Positions 1-11,053 of a stretch of 64,000 nt of DNA are shown in pieces. Position numbers and translations under genes: made by a program. Every line of letters begins with the position of its first letter. The stretch's first letter is position 1. The DNA comes from Dichetophora obliterata (lineage: Eukaryota; Arthropoda; Insecta; Diptera; Sciomyzidae): assembly GCA_963920525.1 (NCBI GenBank), contig OY986436.1:28781318-28845317 (forward strand). Reading direction: 5' to 3'. The notes below the pieces were generated by a model. It was not told the DNA's origin and made no database searches. It worked only from the letters and a program-made list of their open reading frames with translations.

Positions 1-190
1 GTGGTAACTCACAATTGCGCAGGCTCTGGTCGTCTGTGTTCTCACTGTCAGTCAACTCATCCAGGTCTGGTGGAATAATTATAAGGGATTGGTCTAAAGA
101 ATCTTCATTTTCTTCGCTTAATAAACAGTCGCTAGCCTCTTGGAGACCATTGAAGTCCTTCGAACCTTTAAAAATTTTCTGCGGTAACAT
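1..190 (-). CDS. N-terminus of piggyBac-like transposase (partial)
   Basis: On the minus strand an ATG at 188-190 opens a frame with no stop to the window edge (63 codons). The peptide begins MLPQKIFKGSKDFN and becomes rich in Asp, Glu and Ser, with a segment PPDLDELTDSENTDD. Acidic N-termini with a PP.(V/L)DELTD-type motif are typical of piggyBac/PGBD transposases ahead of the DDD catalytic core, which is not in the window. It sits just inside the TTAA-flanked end at 597, which supports the call. The start is the first ATG in the open frame. Whether the full transposase is intact is unknown. Confidence 0.5.
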   Translation of the reverse strand, partial: MLPQKIFKGSKDFNGLQEASDCLLSEENEDSLDQSLIIIPPDLDELTDSENTDDQSLRNCELP

Positions 191-597
191 TTTAAATTTT
201 CGATAGGGTTTTCGCCTATTGTACTTTTTAAAGTACACTGAACTTAAACATTAAATAAATTGGGTTTATAAACAAAAACTTCTAGACAAGTAGTTATAAA
301 ATCTTTTTCTTACCTTTTAAATTCTATTTTCCTTATATATTGCGGATTAAAAGTATAAATTTTCACTTTAAAATTCACAAATTCTGGAGCAACTTCGCAA
401 AAGCACTTACTATTGAAAGTACATAATTTTGGCACTTAAAACATCTTAGCCGAAAAAATGCTTAATGCCGTCAATTGATTTGTTTACTTTAAAATAAGCA
501 TATCATAGGGCAGGGAAAATATATGATTTTAAAGAAAATCAGTTTAAAGTCACAACATCTAACCTGTACTTTGAAAAGTACAATAGGCGGGAATGGG
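1..597 (-). mobile_element. piggyBac-like element, 5' end, runs off left edge
   Basis: The outer end reads TTAACCCATTCCCGCC on the minus strand, with TTAA at 598-601 as the expected piggyBac target site and the element starting at 597. Near the tip (567-592) and again inverted at about 211-238 lies a self-complementary block, CGCCTATTGTACTTTT followed by AAAGTAC, a plausible subterminal transposase site. About 400 nt inside the tip an open frame begins (see the next entry). Assignment rests on the TTAA/CCC end and the acidic N-terminal ORF. The rest of the element lies outside the window, so its completeness cannot be judged. Confidence 0.55.
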
Positions 598-2724
598 TTA
601 AATTAAAACATGAATTAAATTCCGAGCATTAGATCAAGTAAGTTGTTAAGAAGGCAACAACAACAAAAAAAAGTTATACAATAAGAAGAAATTATTTTTT
701 TCTATACGACAAATGATAGTACACATTGAGCACATTTATTTTTTTCTCAGTCTGAAAAAGTTTGGTGAAGCTTACAGTATGTTAATTTAATTAATATTGT
801 AAGCACCTATACGAAATACGCTTTATACGTTTTACTTCCGTACCACAAACATGCATGCATACACACGCACACAACAATATTGAAAATGCATTTATGCCAC
901 ACACTCAACCATATATTGAAAGCATGCCTTGACGCGCATCAATAAACGCTTTAATAATATGGCAGCACAGGCAAACAGCAAACCACAGCAAATCACCCTC
1001 TCTTTACCCATGCATATATCTAAGCATGAGGGTGGGATGCTGCCCCTTTTTTCTACTTAAAAGCAACAACAACACAAACGTAAACGTTTCCCAGTATGTA
1101 AGTCATGCTTCTAAGCCCTTTGGATGCGGAGAGAGAGAAAAAAAATAGGAATTGACATATGCATCACTTTAATTTTTACCCACAAGTATAGAATAACTAG
1201 GGAGCTAAGAAAATAAAAAATCCCGACATAGAAACATTTAAAAAAGAAACGGAATTCTGCATAACGAATGCATTTGGCGCTATAGCTTTGAATGACTGAA
1301 TGAGCGACGAGGAAAAAAGGTAAATTGATTGAAACATCACACTCGGCAGCGATAGAGGGCGAAAAAGTAAGACGTTATTTGGCTTGACTTTGAATTGAAG
1401 AAAGTTTTGTTGGTTTGTTCTGCTATTAATTTCGAAGAAATCAAGCAGTTGTATGTCAAGCAGCTGTCAAAGTCGAGTGTTACCAATTGTTGTTTTTGAC
1501 TTGACGAATTTTCCGATAGTGTGCTGTGAGCCAGATGCTGCTAAATGATTTCAACATTTCAGCAACTTTTAATCAAATGTTTGGGGAGTCAAGACTATTC
1601 TTTGCAGTTCAAAAAATTTCACTACATGAGTACTTATCGGTTTTTGATTTATTTCTAAGCCATAACCTATCGATTCCCTTAAAAAACTCGTAGTACATTT
1701 ACATTCTGTCAAGAAAGTACAGGGAGTTGATCATTTAAAAAACGCGCTTTAAGCTAAATTTGTTCAAAATTTTGAGCGCGATATGTCGTATAGTTCCATT
1801 TTTAAATTCTGAAACCAACATCAGCCTTCGCCGAGAATTATCTTTTAAGTCTTATATCGATTGAAAACGGGTGCCTCAGATTGAAAACGTATTAAAAAAA
1901 GAAATGCTAATTAGTGCTTTGGAAACAGAAAAAAGTCGTCCAAAGCCATATCAGGTGAATACGGTGGTTGTTCGATGGCATTTGTTAAGTTTTGAGCTTA
2001 AGTTAAGTAATTGTGGTGCCAAGGGGCAGATTGGCAACCTCAAACGCCGCAAATTTGGAAAATTATAGGCAAAAAATCCACGCGTTTGAGGTATTTAGTG
2101 ACTTGTGAGAATAAACTTTTTACTTAACTTTTTGCAATTTATACACATAAATTCAGTATACGGAAAATTTCATTTACAAGACATTTGGCCAAAGAACCTT
2201 CGGTCGTCAGTCATTTTAATGAAGATCCTAATGATCATATTTCTCCCTTCTATAAATTTTTTTTATGAAAGCTGTATGCAACCGCTAATAAAACCCATGT
2301 GTATATTTGGAACTCTATGATTTTTGGTAGGCAGATTAAGAATGTTCTTTAAAATAATCTTACATAAATTTTATTTTGCAATATTAAGCAATTACGCCAC
2401 AATCTCATAACACAAAAGTATATTTTGCTCCTTTGTAACGTATACCGATTGACTTCTATATACTACATAAATCTTATAGCTTCAAGTTTAATTTTTCTAC
2501 TTTAAAAATAACCTTTCTTGAAAAAAAAGATGAGTTGCTTCTAAGACTATAAATTCTTATAATTCTTCTTATAAATTTTATGTACAAAAACAAACAATTT
2601 TACTACATATTTTTCATATAATAAACAAACTATTTTCCATATGATTTCATCACATATTTTCCACAAATGCCATCTTTAAACTTCGTAAAACAAGGTTTTT
2701 TGACTACACATAAAAAAAAAAACA
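598..2724. other. AT-rich non-coding stretch
   Basis: No convincing gene. Open frames are short and compositionally random. A 65-codon frame at 1871-2068 has no recognisable motif. This is probably intron of the receptor gene, whose nearest upstream exon is not visible, or a mosaic of old repeats. Confidence 0.5.
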
Positions 2725-3080
2725 TTGAAAATGCTACAACATGAGTATTTTTATTTCTGAGTAGCTTTCTAAATCCATTACCAGAACTTTCTTTGACTTT
2801 ACATAGCGCAGTTCCTTAAAGTCATAATTTCGGGATGTAGAGTAACAGGCTCTTGTGAAGAAAAAAACCGACTCTGAGCTTTATAAAAACAGTTTTTATG
2901 TCTCGGCTTTGAAAATGCTGAAACACGGGTATTTTTATTTTTTACTAGCTTTCTGAATTCATTACTAGAGCAGATATTCTTCTTTAACTTTAATTATCGC
3001 AGTTTTTTAAAAGTAATAAGTTTCGGCTGTAGGGTATCAGACTCTGGTGAAGAACAACACACATAGCTGACATCAGTCTC
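2725..3080. repeat. Two-copy tandem duplication, unit about 184 bp
   Basis: The segment starting TTGAAAATGCTACAACATGA at 2725 recurs, diverged, at 2909 (TTGAAAATGCTGAAACACGG). The two copies share an ordered series of blocks, including TAGCTTTCT, a CATTAC core, CGCAGTT and CTCT(T/G)GTGAAGAA. Copy divergence is clear, so the duplication is old. Confidence 0.6.
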
Positions 3081-3384
3081 TTTCCTGAAGAATTTTATAA
3101 ATAAAACCCAAAATTGAAGTACTATATTATTAAGTATTAATATTGCGTTGTTCAAAAAAAACGTGCGTTTTTTTCTAGTAGGCATCACCGTTATCGTCAA
3201 TGATCTGTCATATGTTGACGTATACGTAATTTGTTGAGCTCTGCTGTTTATTTTAGTGATGCTAGTGTGCATCCTTAAGTGGCATAAATGCCTTACAAAG
3301 CCACACGGCTTTCACGTACAAGTCGTGTGTGTGAAGGTACCGAACTTCAAATTCAATAAAAGCAAGCAATCTTATACATACTAA

Positions 3385-3921
3385 CAGCCCTATTCTGGTT
3401 GTTAGCTTAACAAGAAATAGTTAAGGAGATCTTGTTAAGTTGATTGTTATGTTATGTAAATGTTGGTATTCTTAAAAATCATCAACAACATAAAAGCTTA
3501 AAAAGCTTTTAAAGTTCACCATGCATGGTGAAAATCGATATGTCTATTGAAAGAAGAGATGCGCTATATAAACAGATGCTTCGAGTGCAGCTTGTGACTT
3601 TGCAAGCGCTTGAAAAATTTGCCACGGCTACTGAAAGATTTCATTATCAACACTTAAAATAAGTAAAAAATTCTTTCGTTTTTCAGTTTAATGTATTTAA
3701 ACTCAATATTATATTATAATTTGTATTTTTTTATTATTTTCACAACAATTTTCTATCTAAGCACATACATTTCATTCGTTGTTAAGACTCTTTCTGTTAT
3801 TAACAATATTGTAAGGAAAAGAGCTTTTAAATTTGCAGCAGAATACCAAACCTTAACAAATTGTTAATATTAACTATTTTGTTAATGTGGTGAGCTTAGT
3901 TAAGCTGCCAGAATAGGGCTG
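3385..3921. mobile_element. TIR element with TAA target duplication (Harbinger-like)
   Basis: Both ends carry CAGCCCTATTCTGG in inverted orientation, extended inward by imperfect complementarity (TTAGCTTAACAAG against CTTAGTTAAGCTGCC). The element is flanked on both sides by TAA (3382-3384 and 3922-3924), the 3-bp target duplication expected of PIF/Harbinger elements. It is 537 bp long and holds a 45-codon ORF (3525-3662). The superfamily is inferred from target-duplication length only. Confidence 0.65.
3525..3662 (+). CDS. 45-aa ORF inside the TAA-flanked element
   Basis: An ATG at 3525 (second in-frame ATG at 3540) opens a 45-codon frame ending TAA at 3660-3662. The peptide begins MVKIDMSIERRDALYKQMLR and ends FHYQHLK. 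Composition is charged and leucine-bearing, with a probable amphipathic helix (QMLRVQLVTLQALEKFATAT), quite unlike the AT-rich noise nearby. I do not recognise it. It resembles in style the C-terminal helical tail of Myb/SANT-like accessory proteins of Harbinger elements, so it may be a residual last exon. It may equally be fortuitous. Expression is not indicated by any sequence feature I can see. Confidence 0.35.
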   Translation: MVKIDMSIERRDALYKQMLRVQLVTLQALEKFATATERFHYQHLK

Positions 3922-4080
3922 TAAGGCTGCTCGCAGAGTAAGCGCCGAAGCAGGCAGGCAGGCAGACAGGCGCAAGAAAACTATGTGAACAAGCGAGAAA
4001 AAAGTTATTTCTTTCTCGTTTCTTCGCAGGGCCTGCCTGCCTGCCTGTCTGCTTCGGCGTTTACTCTGCGGGCAGCCTTA
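3922..4080. mobile_element. Palindromic MITE, copy 1
   Basis: Arms of about 52 bp are nearly perfect inverted repeats: TAAGGCTGCTCGCAGAGTAA at the left matches TTACTCTGCGGGCAGCCTTA at the right, continuing through a GCCGAAGCAGGCAGGCAGGC block. The spacer is about 55 bp and includes AGAAAAAAGTTATTTCTTTC. It directly abuts the target duplication of the neighbouring element. A diverged relative sits at 37937-38062. Confidence 0.7.
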
Positions 4081-4089
4081 GGATAAGAT

Positions 4090-5230
4090 CCGTGCAGTGT
4101 AAGCAATTAGTTTAAAACCAGTCTGCATACTAGTTGAAAACTGGGTAGTACTAGTTTAAGATCGTATTTTATTCTTATACCCAACTGGTATTTTTAACAT
4201 GGCGATGTCATAGGAAATATTAATTGTCCTATTCTGAACAGATGAAAACTAGTTTATAATATATCGCTACCTTAATATAGAAAGGCCCTAACTCATTTTT
4301 TGTTACTTTAAGGAGATGATAAAAACTTAATAAAAATTATAATTTTGCGGGTCCGAATTTTATTGAAATGAATTTTTATTTAAGACACTAACAAATTCAA
4401 TGCTGTAGCAATATTTTTGCAACAATTTTGTTTCTATAGCAATTTTTTTTGGCAAAAATCTGTAAAAAAATTTATTTTGAAAAAAACTGAGTTAGGGCCT
4501 TTCTATTTTAAGGTAGCGATATATAGTTATAGTTAGTTAAATTCTAGTTCGTTGTGAATAGTTCTAAACAAATCATATATTGCCAAAAAAAGGAACACAT
4601 TATATGATAATTTAAGTAAATTTAACTTCAACGAATGCTTAAAAAGCAATTTTGGTGAGCTTAGCTTGGTTTAATTTGACAAAAGTTTAAACTCGTACTG
4701 AAAAACTGTTCCTCAGGCAGATAAATTGTCTTCACCACCATCGGGACTATATCTGAAAAAATTCACAAACGTCTGCGTGCTTATAAAAAGTTAGTCTAGC
4801 GAATCTTTGTTGCACTACCAAAATAGATGAGCGCTCGAAGATGTGTGGACGTTATTCATATGTTGTCAGGATTTGTTCATAATATAATTATTATCTTGGA
4901 ATCAAAAATTTTCAGTAATAAAGATGGTTCGAAATATTACTACCGTCGTGTCGAACGCAAGGATTATTGGTGGATTGAGTATTTTCAAAACTTTAAAGTA
5001 TTCGAAAAACTACCTAGCTCCAACTGGTTGTGGAACTGGTTGATTTTAACAATTTGTAATATAGTTTGATTTTGGCTAGTTTTAAAATTGGTTTATTGTG
5101 ACTTGACACAAACTAGTTGAATTTAAACTATTTTTGCAACTAGTAAATCGTGACAAAATATAAACTAGTTTGTTTTAACTAGTATAAGGACTAATAATTT
5201 TTTACTGCTGGTTAGTCTTACACTGCAGGG
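4090..5230. mobile_element. 1.1-kb TIR element containing a nested MITE
   Basis: The left end CCGTGCAGTGTAAG and right end CTTACACTGCAGGG are inverted repeats, and both subterminal regions are rich in ACTAGTTT/AAACTAGT motifs. The interior holds no transposase. A second TIR element (4259-4524) is inserted in it. A target duplication is not evident. Confidence 0.55.
4259..4524. mobile_element. 266-bp MITE nested in the 4090-5230 element
   Basis: Inverted ends of about 40 bp: ATATCGCTACCTTAATATAG and AGAAAGGCCCTAACTCA at the left match TGAGTTAGGGCCTTTCT and TAAGGTAGCGATATAT at the right. The interior is AT-rich and non-coding. Confidence 0.7.
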
Positions 5231-5633
5231 ATATTACAAATATTTTAATTTTCTTGTTTCTGCTTGTTTTTTTTAGGAATTCGTATTTTAAAATTGTTTT
5301 ACAATGAAAATTTTGATTAGCCAAAGTGCCTTATTTTGTCCTTTAACCCCAAAGAAAGCAAAGAAGCAACTGAAGCTAGACAACAATTTTATGGAAAATA
5401 TGCAATTTAAGAAAGACAATGCCAGAAGTGGTTTTCCCGTTTCCATGATTAAAATGTTTCAATCATGTAAGGCTCTCGGAGTTTAATGACGACCTGTGCT
5501 CTAAATATGTCCGTTGAAGAGTTCACGAACATTTTAAGTCCGCTGGTTTCAGAAAAAAGTTGGATGTCTAGGTTTTGCGATCGCCTCATGAAACGTGAAT
5601 AAAGGGACTCATTTCTCAAGCGTATGATTACGT
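5231..5633. other. Non-coding gap
   Basis: A 60-codon open frame (5304-5486) has no recognisable domain. Nothing else is visible. Confidence 0.4.
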
Positions 5634-6352
5634 ATGTCGGTCTTGGCCTCATCTACGAAATCACGCCAGCCATTTCTGTCTCTGCTTGCTGGTGTCAGTT
5701 GGATATTCCAATCTTTGTCAGATCTTTCCAATGAAGATGCGGTCGTCCTCTTCTGCGTTGACCACCACTGGGTACCGCATCGAATATTTTCTTCACTGGG
5801 GCATCGTCTTTCATGCGCTGAACATGACCTAGCCAGCGAAGCCCCTTGATTTTAATGTCGATGCCAGCGTACAGCTTATACAGTTCATGATTCCACCGTA
5901 TTCGGTATTCGATATGGACGCAGATTGGTCCGTAGATCTTACAAAGAATCTTTCTCTCGAATGCTCCTAAAGTCTTTTCATCTGAACTGCTCAGCGTCTA
6001 AGGTTGTGATGCATAAAGTAGGACGGGCATGATGAGCGATTTAAAGAGCGTAATTTTGGCTCTTCTAGAGAGGGTTCTGCTTCTCAATTGCCTGAGCCCA
6101 AAGTAACACCTGTTGGCACCTTATTCTTCGTTTGATCTCAATGCTGATGTTGCTGGTTGAGTTTATGTTGGATCCTAGATAGACGAAGTCTTTCACAACC
6201 TCGTAGTAGGTATTGTCAACTGTAGCGTCGGTTCCAAGACGCTGGGACTGTTTGTTTGTTGAAACCAAGTATCTCGTCTTATCTGCATTCACTGCCAGAC
6301 CCATTCGACTTGACTCTCTTTCTAATCTGGATCTATCTTTAAATCGCCTCAA
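5634..6352 (-). pseudogene. LINE reverse transcriptase C-terminal fragment
   Basis: Minus-strand translation gives the end of a non-LTR retrotransposon polymerase. It starts with a Leu/Asn/Asp stretch (GLAVNADKTRYLV) and YEVVKDFVYLGSNINST followed by EIKRRI (6065-6352, open). In broken frames come the downstream blocks SISNTEYGGIMNCI, LGHVQRMKDDAPVKKIFDA, and a terminal GVIS.MRPR-like tail near 5634. The YLGS and GHVQRM.DDAP blocks are typical of RTE/CR1-like arthropod LINEs. Stops and frameshifts show it is dead. The catalytic FADD box and endonuclease domain are absent, as expected for a truncated copy. Confidence 0.75.
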
Positions 6353-6594
6353 GTCGACTCAAACCTCCACGTGGTGTTTCCTGGGCAACGTCAAAACTGA
6401 CAACCGTCGGTTTGGCGGCTAATCTGAGCAGCGGGCCCCCTACGCTTAAAACAGGTTGTGCGTCGGGTTTGAAGCTCACCCGTAAAAACCCATTTCAATG
6501 AAAATTAAACGTATGATTATGGGTTACGAAAAGTGTATAACAATGTCTTAAACTATGTCAACAAAAAAAGAAGAATTTTGTCCAAGAAAAAATT

Positions 6595-6801
6595 GTGATT
6601 CGGCAAAAATTGGTCGAGTTCAGATGGGATGTTTTGCCCCATCCACCTTGTAGTCCAAACCTTGCACCCTCGTATTACCATATGTCTCGTTCCCTGCAAA
6701 ACTCGCTGAATGATAAAATCTTTGAAAATGAGGACCTTACCAAACAGCACCTTGAGAGGTTCTTTGTAGAAAAAAGTGGAGACTCTACCTGTGCGGAATA
6801 A
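6595..6801 (+). pseudogene. mariner transposase C-terminal fragment
   Basis: The open frame reads WDVLPHPPCSPNLAPSYYH and continues RSLQNSLNDKIFENEDLTKQ, then HLERFFVEK. This matches the end of mariner (DD34D) transposases, where the block is normally SPDLAPSDYH. Here the catalytic third Asp is replaced by Tyr and the first Asp of the block by Asn, so it could not be active. Upstream catalytic blocks are missing. Confidence 0.8.
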
Positions 6802-7061
6802 TAGAGAAGACGCAGACATAGGAGAAGCTAATTTAACAAAACGACGAGTATTTAATTGATAAAAGTTGATTTGAATTATCAATGAACTGAGATGTTATCG
6901 TTAAAAACAGGCGATGCGAGTGTTTTTGCTACTTTTTCCCCAATGTGCGTCGCATTCCTATCAGATAATATTTTTTGTTTACCGCCTGACATTCTCGCAA
7001 GAATTTTATTTATCCCTTTAAGAGGGCTTTTGAAATTATCAGAATATGTTTTCTTATAATG

Positions 7062-7572
7062 TAGGGATGGCCAAAACCGGTCGGTGTTTATGAGTGATCG
7101 TTTTTTTTTTTTTTTTGTAAAAACAGGTATTTTTTCTGTGTTTTTTTACAAGGAAAAATACTGCAACACCGGTGGGAAATGTGAAAATCCTACAACGAGA
7201 ATGTATCAAACGGCAACCCTGACAAAAAGACGGCGATGGGGAATGAACATTGCAAAACTTTGGTGCTAAATTTGCAATTTTAGTGCTAAACTTGCAAAAA
7301 ATAAAACAAAACAAGATATTATAAACTTAAATGAAGAGTGAAGTGTGGAGATATTTTAAAGAAGTGTTGAATGGTTTGGCAGAGTGTAACCTCCGCATAA
7401 ATAGGTTAAAAATTGGAGGTAACACTTCAAACTTGCGCCAACATCTACAAAAGAATCACTCGGTAAAGATGCATAAATCGGTGTTTCTCAGTTTTTAGTT
7501 TCGGTGGAAAGCCGAAATTTACAAAACCAGTATCCGAAAAGAAGGTCTTTTTTTAGAATGTGGCCATCCCTA
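7062..7572. mobile_element. hAT-type MITE with 8-bp target duplication
   Basis: The ends are TAGGGATGGCC and GGCCATCCCTA, a perfect 11-bp inverted repeat. They are flanked by an exact 8-bp duplication TTATAATG (7054-7061 and 7573-7580). Eight-bp duplications with short TIRs are diagnostic of hAT transposons. It is 511 bp long, has lost its catalytic domain, but retains a zinc-finger-like ORF (7331-7498). Confidence 0.85.
7331..7498 (+). CDS. BED-finger-like ORF remnant of a hAT transposase
   Basis: A 55-codon ORF begins MKSEVWRYFKEVLNGLAECN and includes KIGGNTSNLRQHLQKNHS. This has the layout of the BED zinc finger at the N-terminus of hAT transposases: an aromatic W.(Y/F)F block, a Cys pair, then an NL..H...H block. 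The second Cys of the usual C-x-x-C pair appears to be Arg (CNLR), so metal binding is probably lost. It lies inside the hAT MITE, so it is transposase residue rather than a host gene. The frame is otherwise intact, which suggests a fairly recent element. Confidence 0.6.
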   Translation: MKSEVWRYFKEVLNGLAECNLRINRLKIGGNTSNLRQHLQKNHSVKMHKSVFLSF

Positions 7573-7949
7573 TTATAATGATGTTAGATCCTTAAAAGGA
7601 GATTATATAACTACAATGTGAATAAAATGAATCTAATATACATTCGAAGAAAAGAAATTTGATACAAAACTTATCTATTAAATCTCTTTTTGACAAGAAA
7701 AAATAGAAAATCTTACAAAACTTTACAATTCTTAACTGCACAAAAGTCTTTTCTTAATAAACGCATCAACTGTTTAAGACAATTCTGCTCTAAATAAGTT
7801 GTTAAACTTTTTTAAGCTGCCTCGTTTCTTGCCAGCTGAAATATTTGGACACATTTTTAGAATGGCTATTTTTCATAGCAAAAAACTTGTCGGCCTTTTT
7901 CTCTTGAGCATTTTAGCTAAAATGTAAAATAATTTTGAAACCACTTAAC

Positions 7950-7950
7950 C

Positions 7951-7981
<31 letters not shown>

Positions 7982-7990
7982 AAAAAAAAC
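7950..7990. repeat. Poly-A tract
   Basis: About 29 uninterrupted A residues follow CACTTAACC, then a short T and more A. No target duplication was seen, so it cannot be assigned to a retroposed copy. Confidence 0.8.
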
Positions 7991-8092
7991 CAGAATAAAG
8001 AAGGAAAGACAATGAAATGGAAAATAATTTTATGAGCAACAAAATTTTAACGCGTGTTTTTTTTTTTTCTTTAATTTTCAACACTTTTTCAG

Positions 8093-8266
8093 TGCCTGCT
8101 GTGGGAAATTTCACAGACGAACAGGAGCAGCGCTCGACAATGTCGTTGGATACGCGCGAATATCCTCTGCAGAGCAATGAATATAATAAAAATGGCCAGA
8201 ATGTGATGACAAATGGCGGCAGCGGCAGTGGAAGTGGCGAGCGAACTTATAATAATGGACCACAGT
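8093..8266 (+). CDS. smal: Receptor exon: extracellular juxtamembrane region
   Basis: The exon is bounded by a strong acceptor (long T-rich tract ending TTTTTCAG at 8092) and donor T|GTAAGT at 8267. It is 174 nt with phase 1 at both ends. It encodes a hydrophilic segment beginning PAVGNFTDEQEQRS and containing SLDTREYPLQSNEYN and a Gly/Ser run GGSGSGSG. The NFT sequon is a likely N-glycosylation site. The last T joins TA of the exon at 19998 to give a Leu codon. This is read as the end of the ectodomain, after the discoidin domains, which must be encoded left of the window. An ATG at 8017 gives an apparent longer ORF, but its first codons are the polypyrimidine tract of the intron. Gene identity is inferred from the downstream exons. 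Confidence 0.6.
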
Positions 8267-8555
8267 GTAAGTAGAATTTAATGTTAAATGTTTGTGCATT
8301 AAGCGAAATTGTTCTAAGAATTTATTATAGAAGAATTGAGAAAAAGCATATTTTTCTTATTTTTTTTATTGTAGAGTATTGTGAAGGGAAGTGGAGCTAA
8401 GTTTAGGTTTTAAAAAGATGATTTTATTGCAGGGAAAAGTTGGGGTGGAAAAAGAGAGAGTTGGTTATAGAGGCTTTAAAGCTGTAAGCGTCATTCGCAT
8501 TACTTATGGCAGCAAATAAAGCTTTTCCGTATGTATTTACTTGCTAGTGTAAAAA

Positions 8556-9190
8556 CCCAGTGTGCCAAACGGATCCATTACGAATTCGAGACGGACTTAC
8601 TTCTTCGTATTGTTTATCCGAAGCGGGTTGCGTTTCGCATTCAGAAATGATCCTTTTTTGTATGAAATTTCACTCAAAAATACGAATCACTTTTTCCACT
8701 TTTTCGGATTCGTCACGGACTCGGAATGGACTTCATGTACGAATCCGTTTCGGAATCTGTTTCTAAATAATGCGAATTCGCAACGGACTTGTTTTTAAAA
8801 ATAGTTTGGATTCAAAACGGAACAATAAGGTTTCTGCTACATAAAACATTTTCTTATTCTTTTGTTATTTCGGTTCTTACATTCTTACATAATACATTTT
8901 AAATAAATAAGGAAATGAAAATGTATTTTAAAAATGATATAGGCAAGTACCTAATGTTATAAAAGAAGTTATTTAAAATGCAAATAAGAACACAATTCTA
9001 TTTCGTATCTCTAATCCACTGAAAATAACAGATTTTATAACACATTTAAGACTTTCTTTTATGTTAACGCTGTGACCATATTTTGATGGATTCGTAACGG
9101 GTTTGAAACGTTACGAAAAAAGCTAAATGCGAACTGACGGACTCTTAACGGGCTCGAAACGGATCCGCATCCATCTTTGTGCACATTGGG
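8556..9190. mobile_element. 635-bp TIR element
   Basis: Ends CCCAGTGTGCCAAACGGATCC (left) and, inverted, CCCAATGTGCACAAAGATGG followed by GGATCCG (right) are imperfect inverted repeats. The interior has repeated CGGACTC/ACGGACTT motifs and no transposase. Confidence 0.55.
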
Positions 9191-9816
9191 AATGCCGCTT
9201 ACTGCTTTAAAAGCAATCTAAGCACAGCTGATGATGTGTTGCGTATCAACATTTATAAGGGTGGGTTTTTCAAGTACTATAAAGTTGGGTGATACTAAAA
9301 ACTTTTCTTCAATTCTTCGAAATGTTTTTAAGTAGCTGAGAAACTTAAGTGGTAAGCAAAATCATAGCAGCAGTTAAACAAAAAAAAAAAACCATACAAA
9401 AAATCATTAAAACATAACAAAATAAAAATATAATTTTAAATAAAAACAAAACTAAAAAATTAATAAAAATAAACACAGACATAAGCACTAGACAGAACCA
9501 ACAAAAATTTACGGTCTAAGTTTTTGGAGCCTTTTTGAAAAAAACTTTAATGACTTTAAAAACCACTTCCTATAATTTTTTCGGTGCGAATTTCCGATTA
9601 TCGGAAATCTTTTCTTTACTCGTAAGAAAACTATTACTGCCATATTTTGAAAAAGAACGCTCAAAAACCCATTTGTATAGAATTTTGTCCTGAAGCTACC
9701 TGTTTTATAAATAATAATTCTACATTTGAAATTTGCGTAAACAAAATTAAAAAAATGATTCAATTAATTTGGTTTAGCTGAATAAAAAATTGTTTAAACC
9801 AAAATAAATACTCCCA

Positions 9817-10355
9817 TCTATATTATTATAGAAAATTAAAGTGAAGATTTTTTGTTCAAGGAAAACTCCGAAAGTAATGGGCCGATTTTGATAAGCAATA
9901 TTTTAAAATATAATGTATTTGCTACATCACTTTTAAGAGGTGTTTTCCTTTCAAAAATTTTAATAATAATTCTATTTATTTGAAGTGTTAAAATAATTAT
10001 TTAGGAAATCATCTCAATTCATATCAAATCATAAAAATTTTCTAGCATTGAGTGCATAGTAAAGAATCAAACTTATTTGCAAAATTTGAAGCCATTGTTC
10101 TCAATTGTTTGGTAATAAAGGAGATTTTACAGTTTTTATACAGTACTGGTTTTTATCCGATTTGGCACATTTTCAAACTTGATCGGTATTTTTGAATATA
10201 ATACAGACAGACGGACATGACTAAATCGACTCAGGAGGTGATGCTGATCATATATGCTTTTGTATACCTGCCACGCCTTCTTATCGGTGTTACAAACGAA
10301 TAGACAAAGTTAATTTACCTCTTTCGCAGTTTTTTTATGCGTGGGAGTATAAAAA
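9817..10355. mobile_element. Possible Helitron-like fragment
   Basis: The start TCTATATTATTATAGAAAAT followed by CTCCGAAAGTAATGGGCCGA strongly recalls the 5' terminus of arthropod non-autonomous Helitrons. The right part (10201-10310) has GACAGACGGACATGACTAAA and GGTGTTACAAACGAA, a motif string recurrent in fly repeats. No CTRR end with a hairpin was identified, so the right boundary is arbitrary. Confidence 0.3.
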
Positions 10356-11053
10356 ATTCATTTATGTAAAGCCATGAAACAAAAACAAAATATAGTATGA
10401 AAAAAAAATATCTTAAACTTTTCTGTATTTTACTCGTAGAAAGCTCTAAAAACCGGAGCTGGGATGTAATCAATTACTTTAGTAATTACTTTAGTAATTG
10501 ATTACATATAAATTACAATTTCAGCTACAAATTATGATCGTAGTCTTAAAAAATAAAGATTACGATTACTGTAATCATAACCGAAATATTTTCAATAACA
10601 ATTGCAGTAATCGTAATTATTAAAAAATTACAATTTAATTACTGTAGTCGTAATAAAAAATTTCTTTATTATGATTACAGTAATTAAAATTCAGAGGAAT
10701 TATTATTACGATTACAATAATCGTAATCATTTTTTTTTAATTATTTGAAAAAACGTGATTAGCCACATGATCTAAAAAATCGGGTTTTTAGGCTTGATAC
10801 ATTACTCAATGCATTGAAGAGATTTTGGCTAGTTTTTATTAAATTTCGAACCTATTTGTAAAAGTTTCCGTGTTCAATTCCATTTCTACACACAAAAATT
10901 AATTTTTTAAAACTTTGGAGTCGATTATTTCCAAATATTTTTTATGTGGCTTATCATGTTTTTGCAATAAGCCCTTCAATTGAATTACTGCATAAATCTT
11001 TCTTTTTCATGATGCAATTTACAAAGAAGATCTTTTCTAGAAGCTTTATTTAT

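Noticed and set aside
8017..8092. ATG-initiated extension with apparent signal peptide (FFFSLIFNTFS) before the exon at 8093
   Set aside because: The hydrophobic codons are the polypyrimidine tract of a strong splice acceptor. The exon phase fits its neighbours without this segment.
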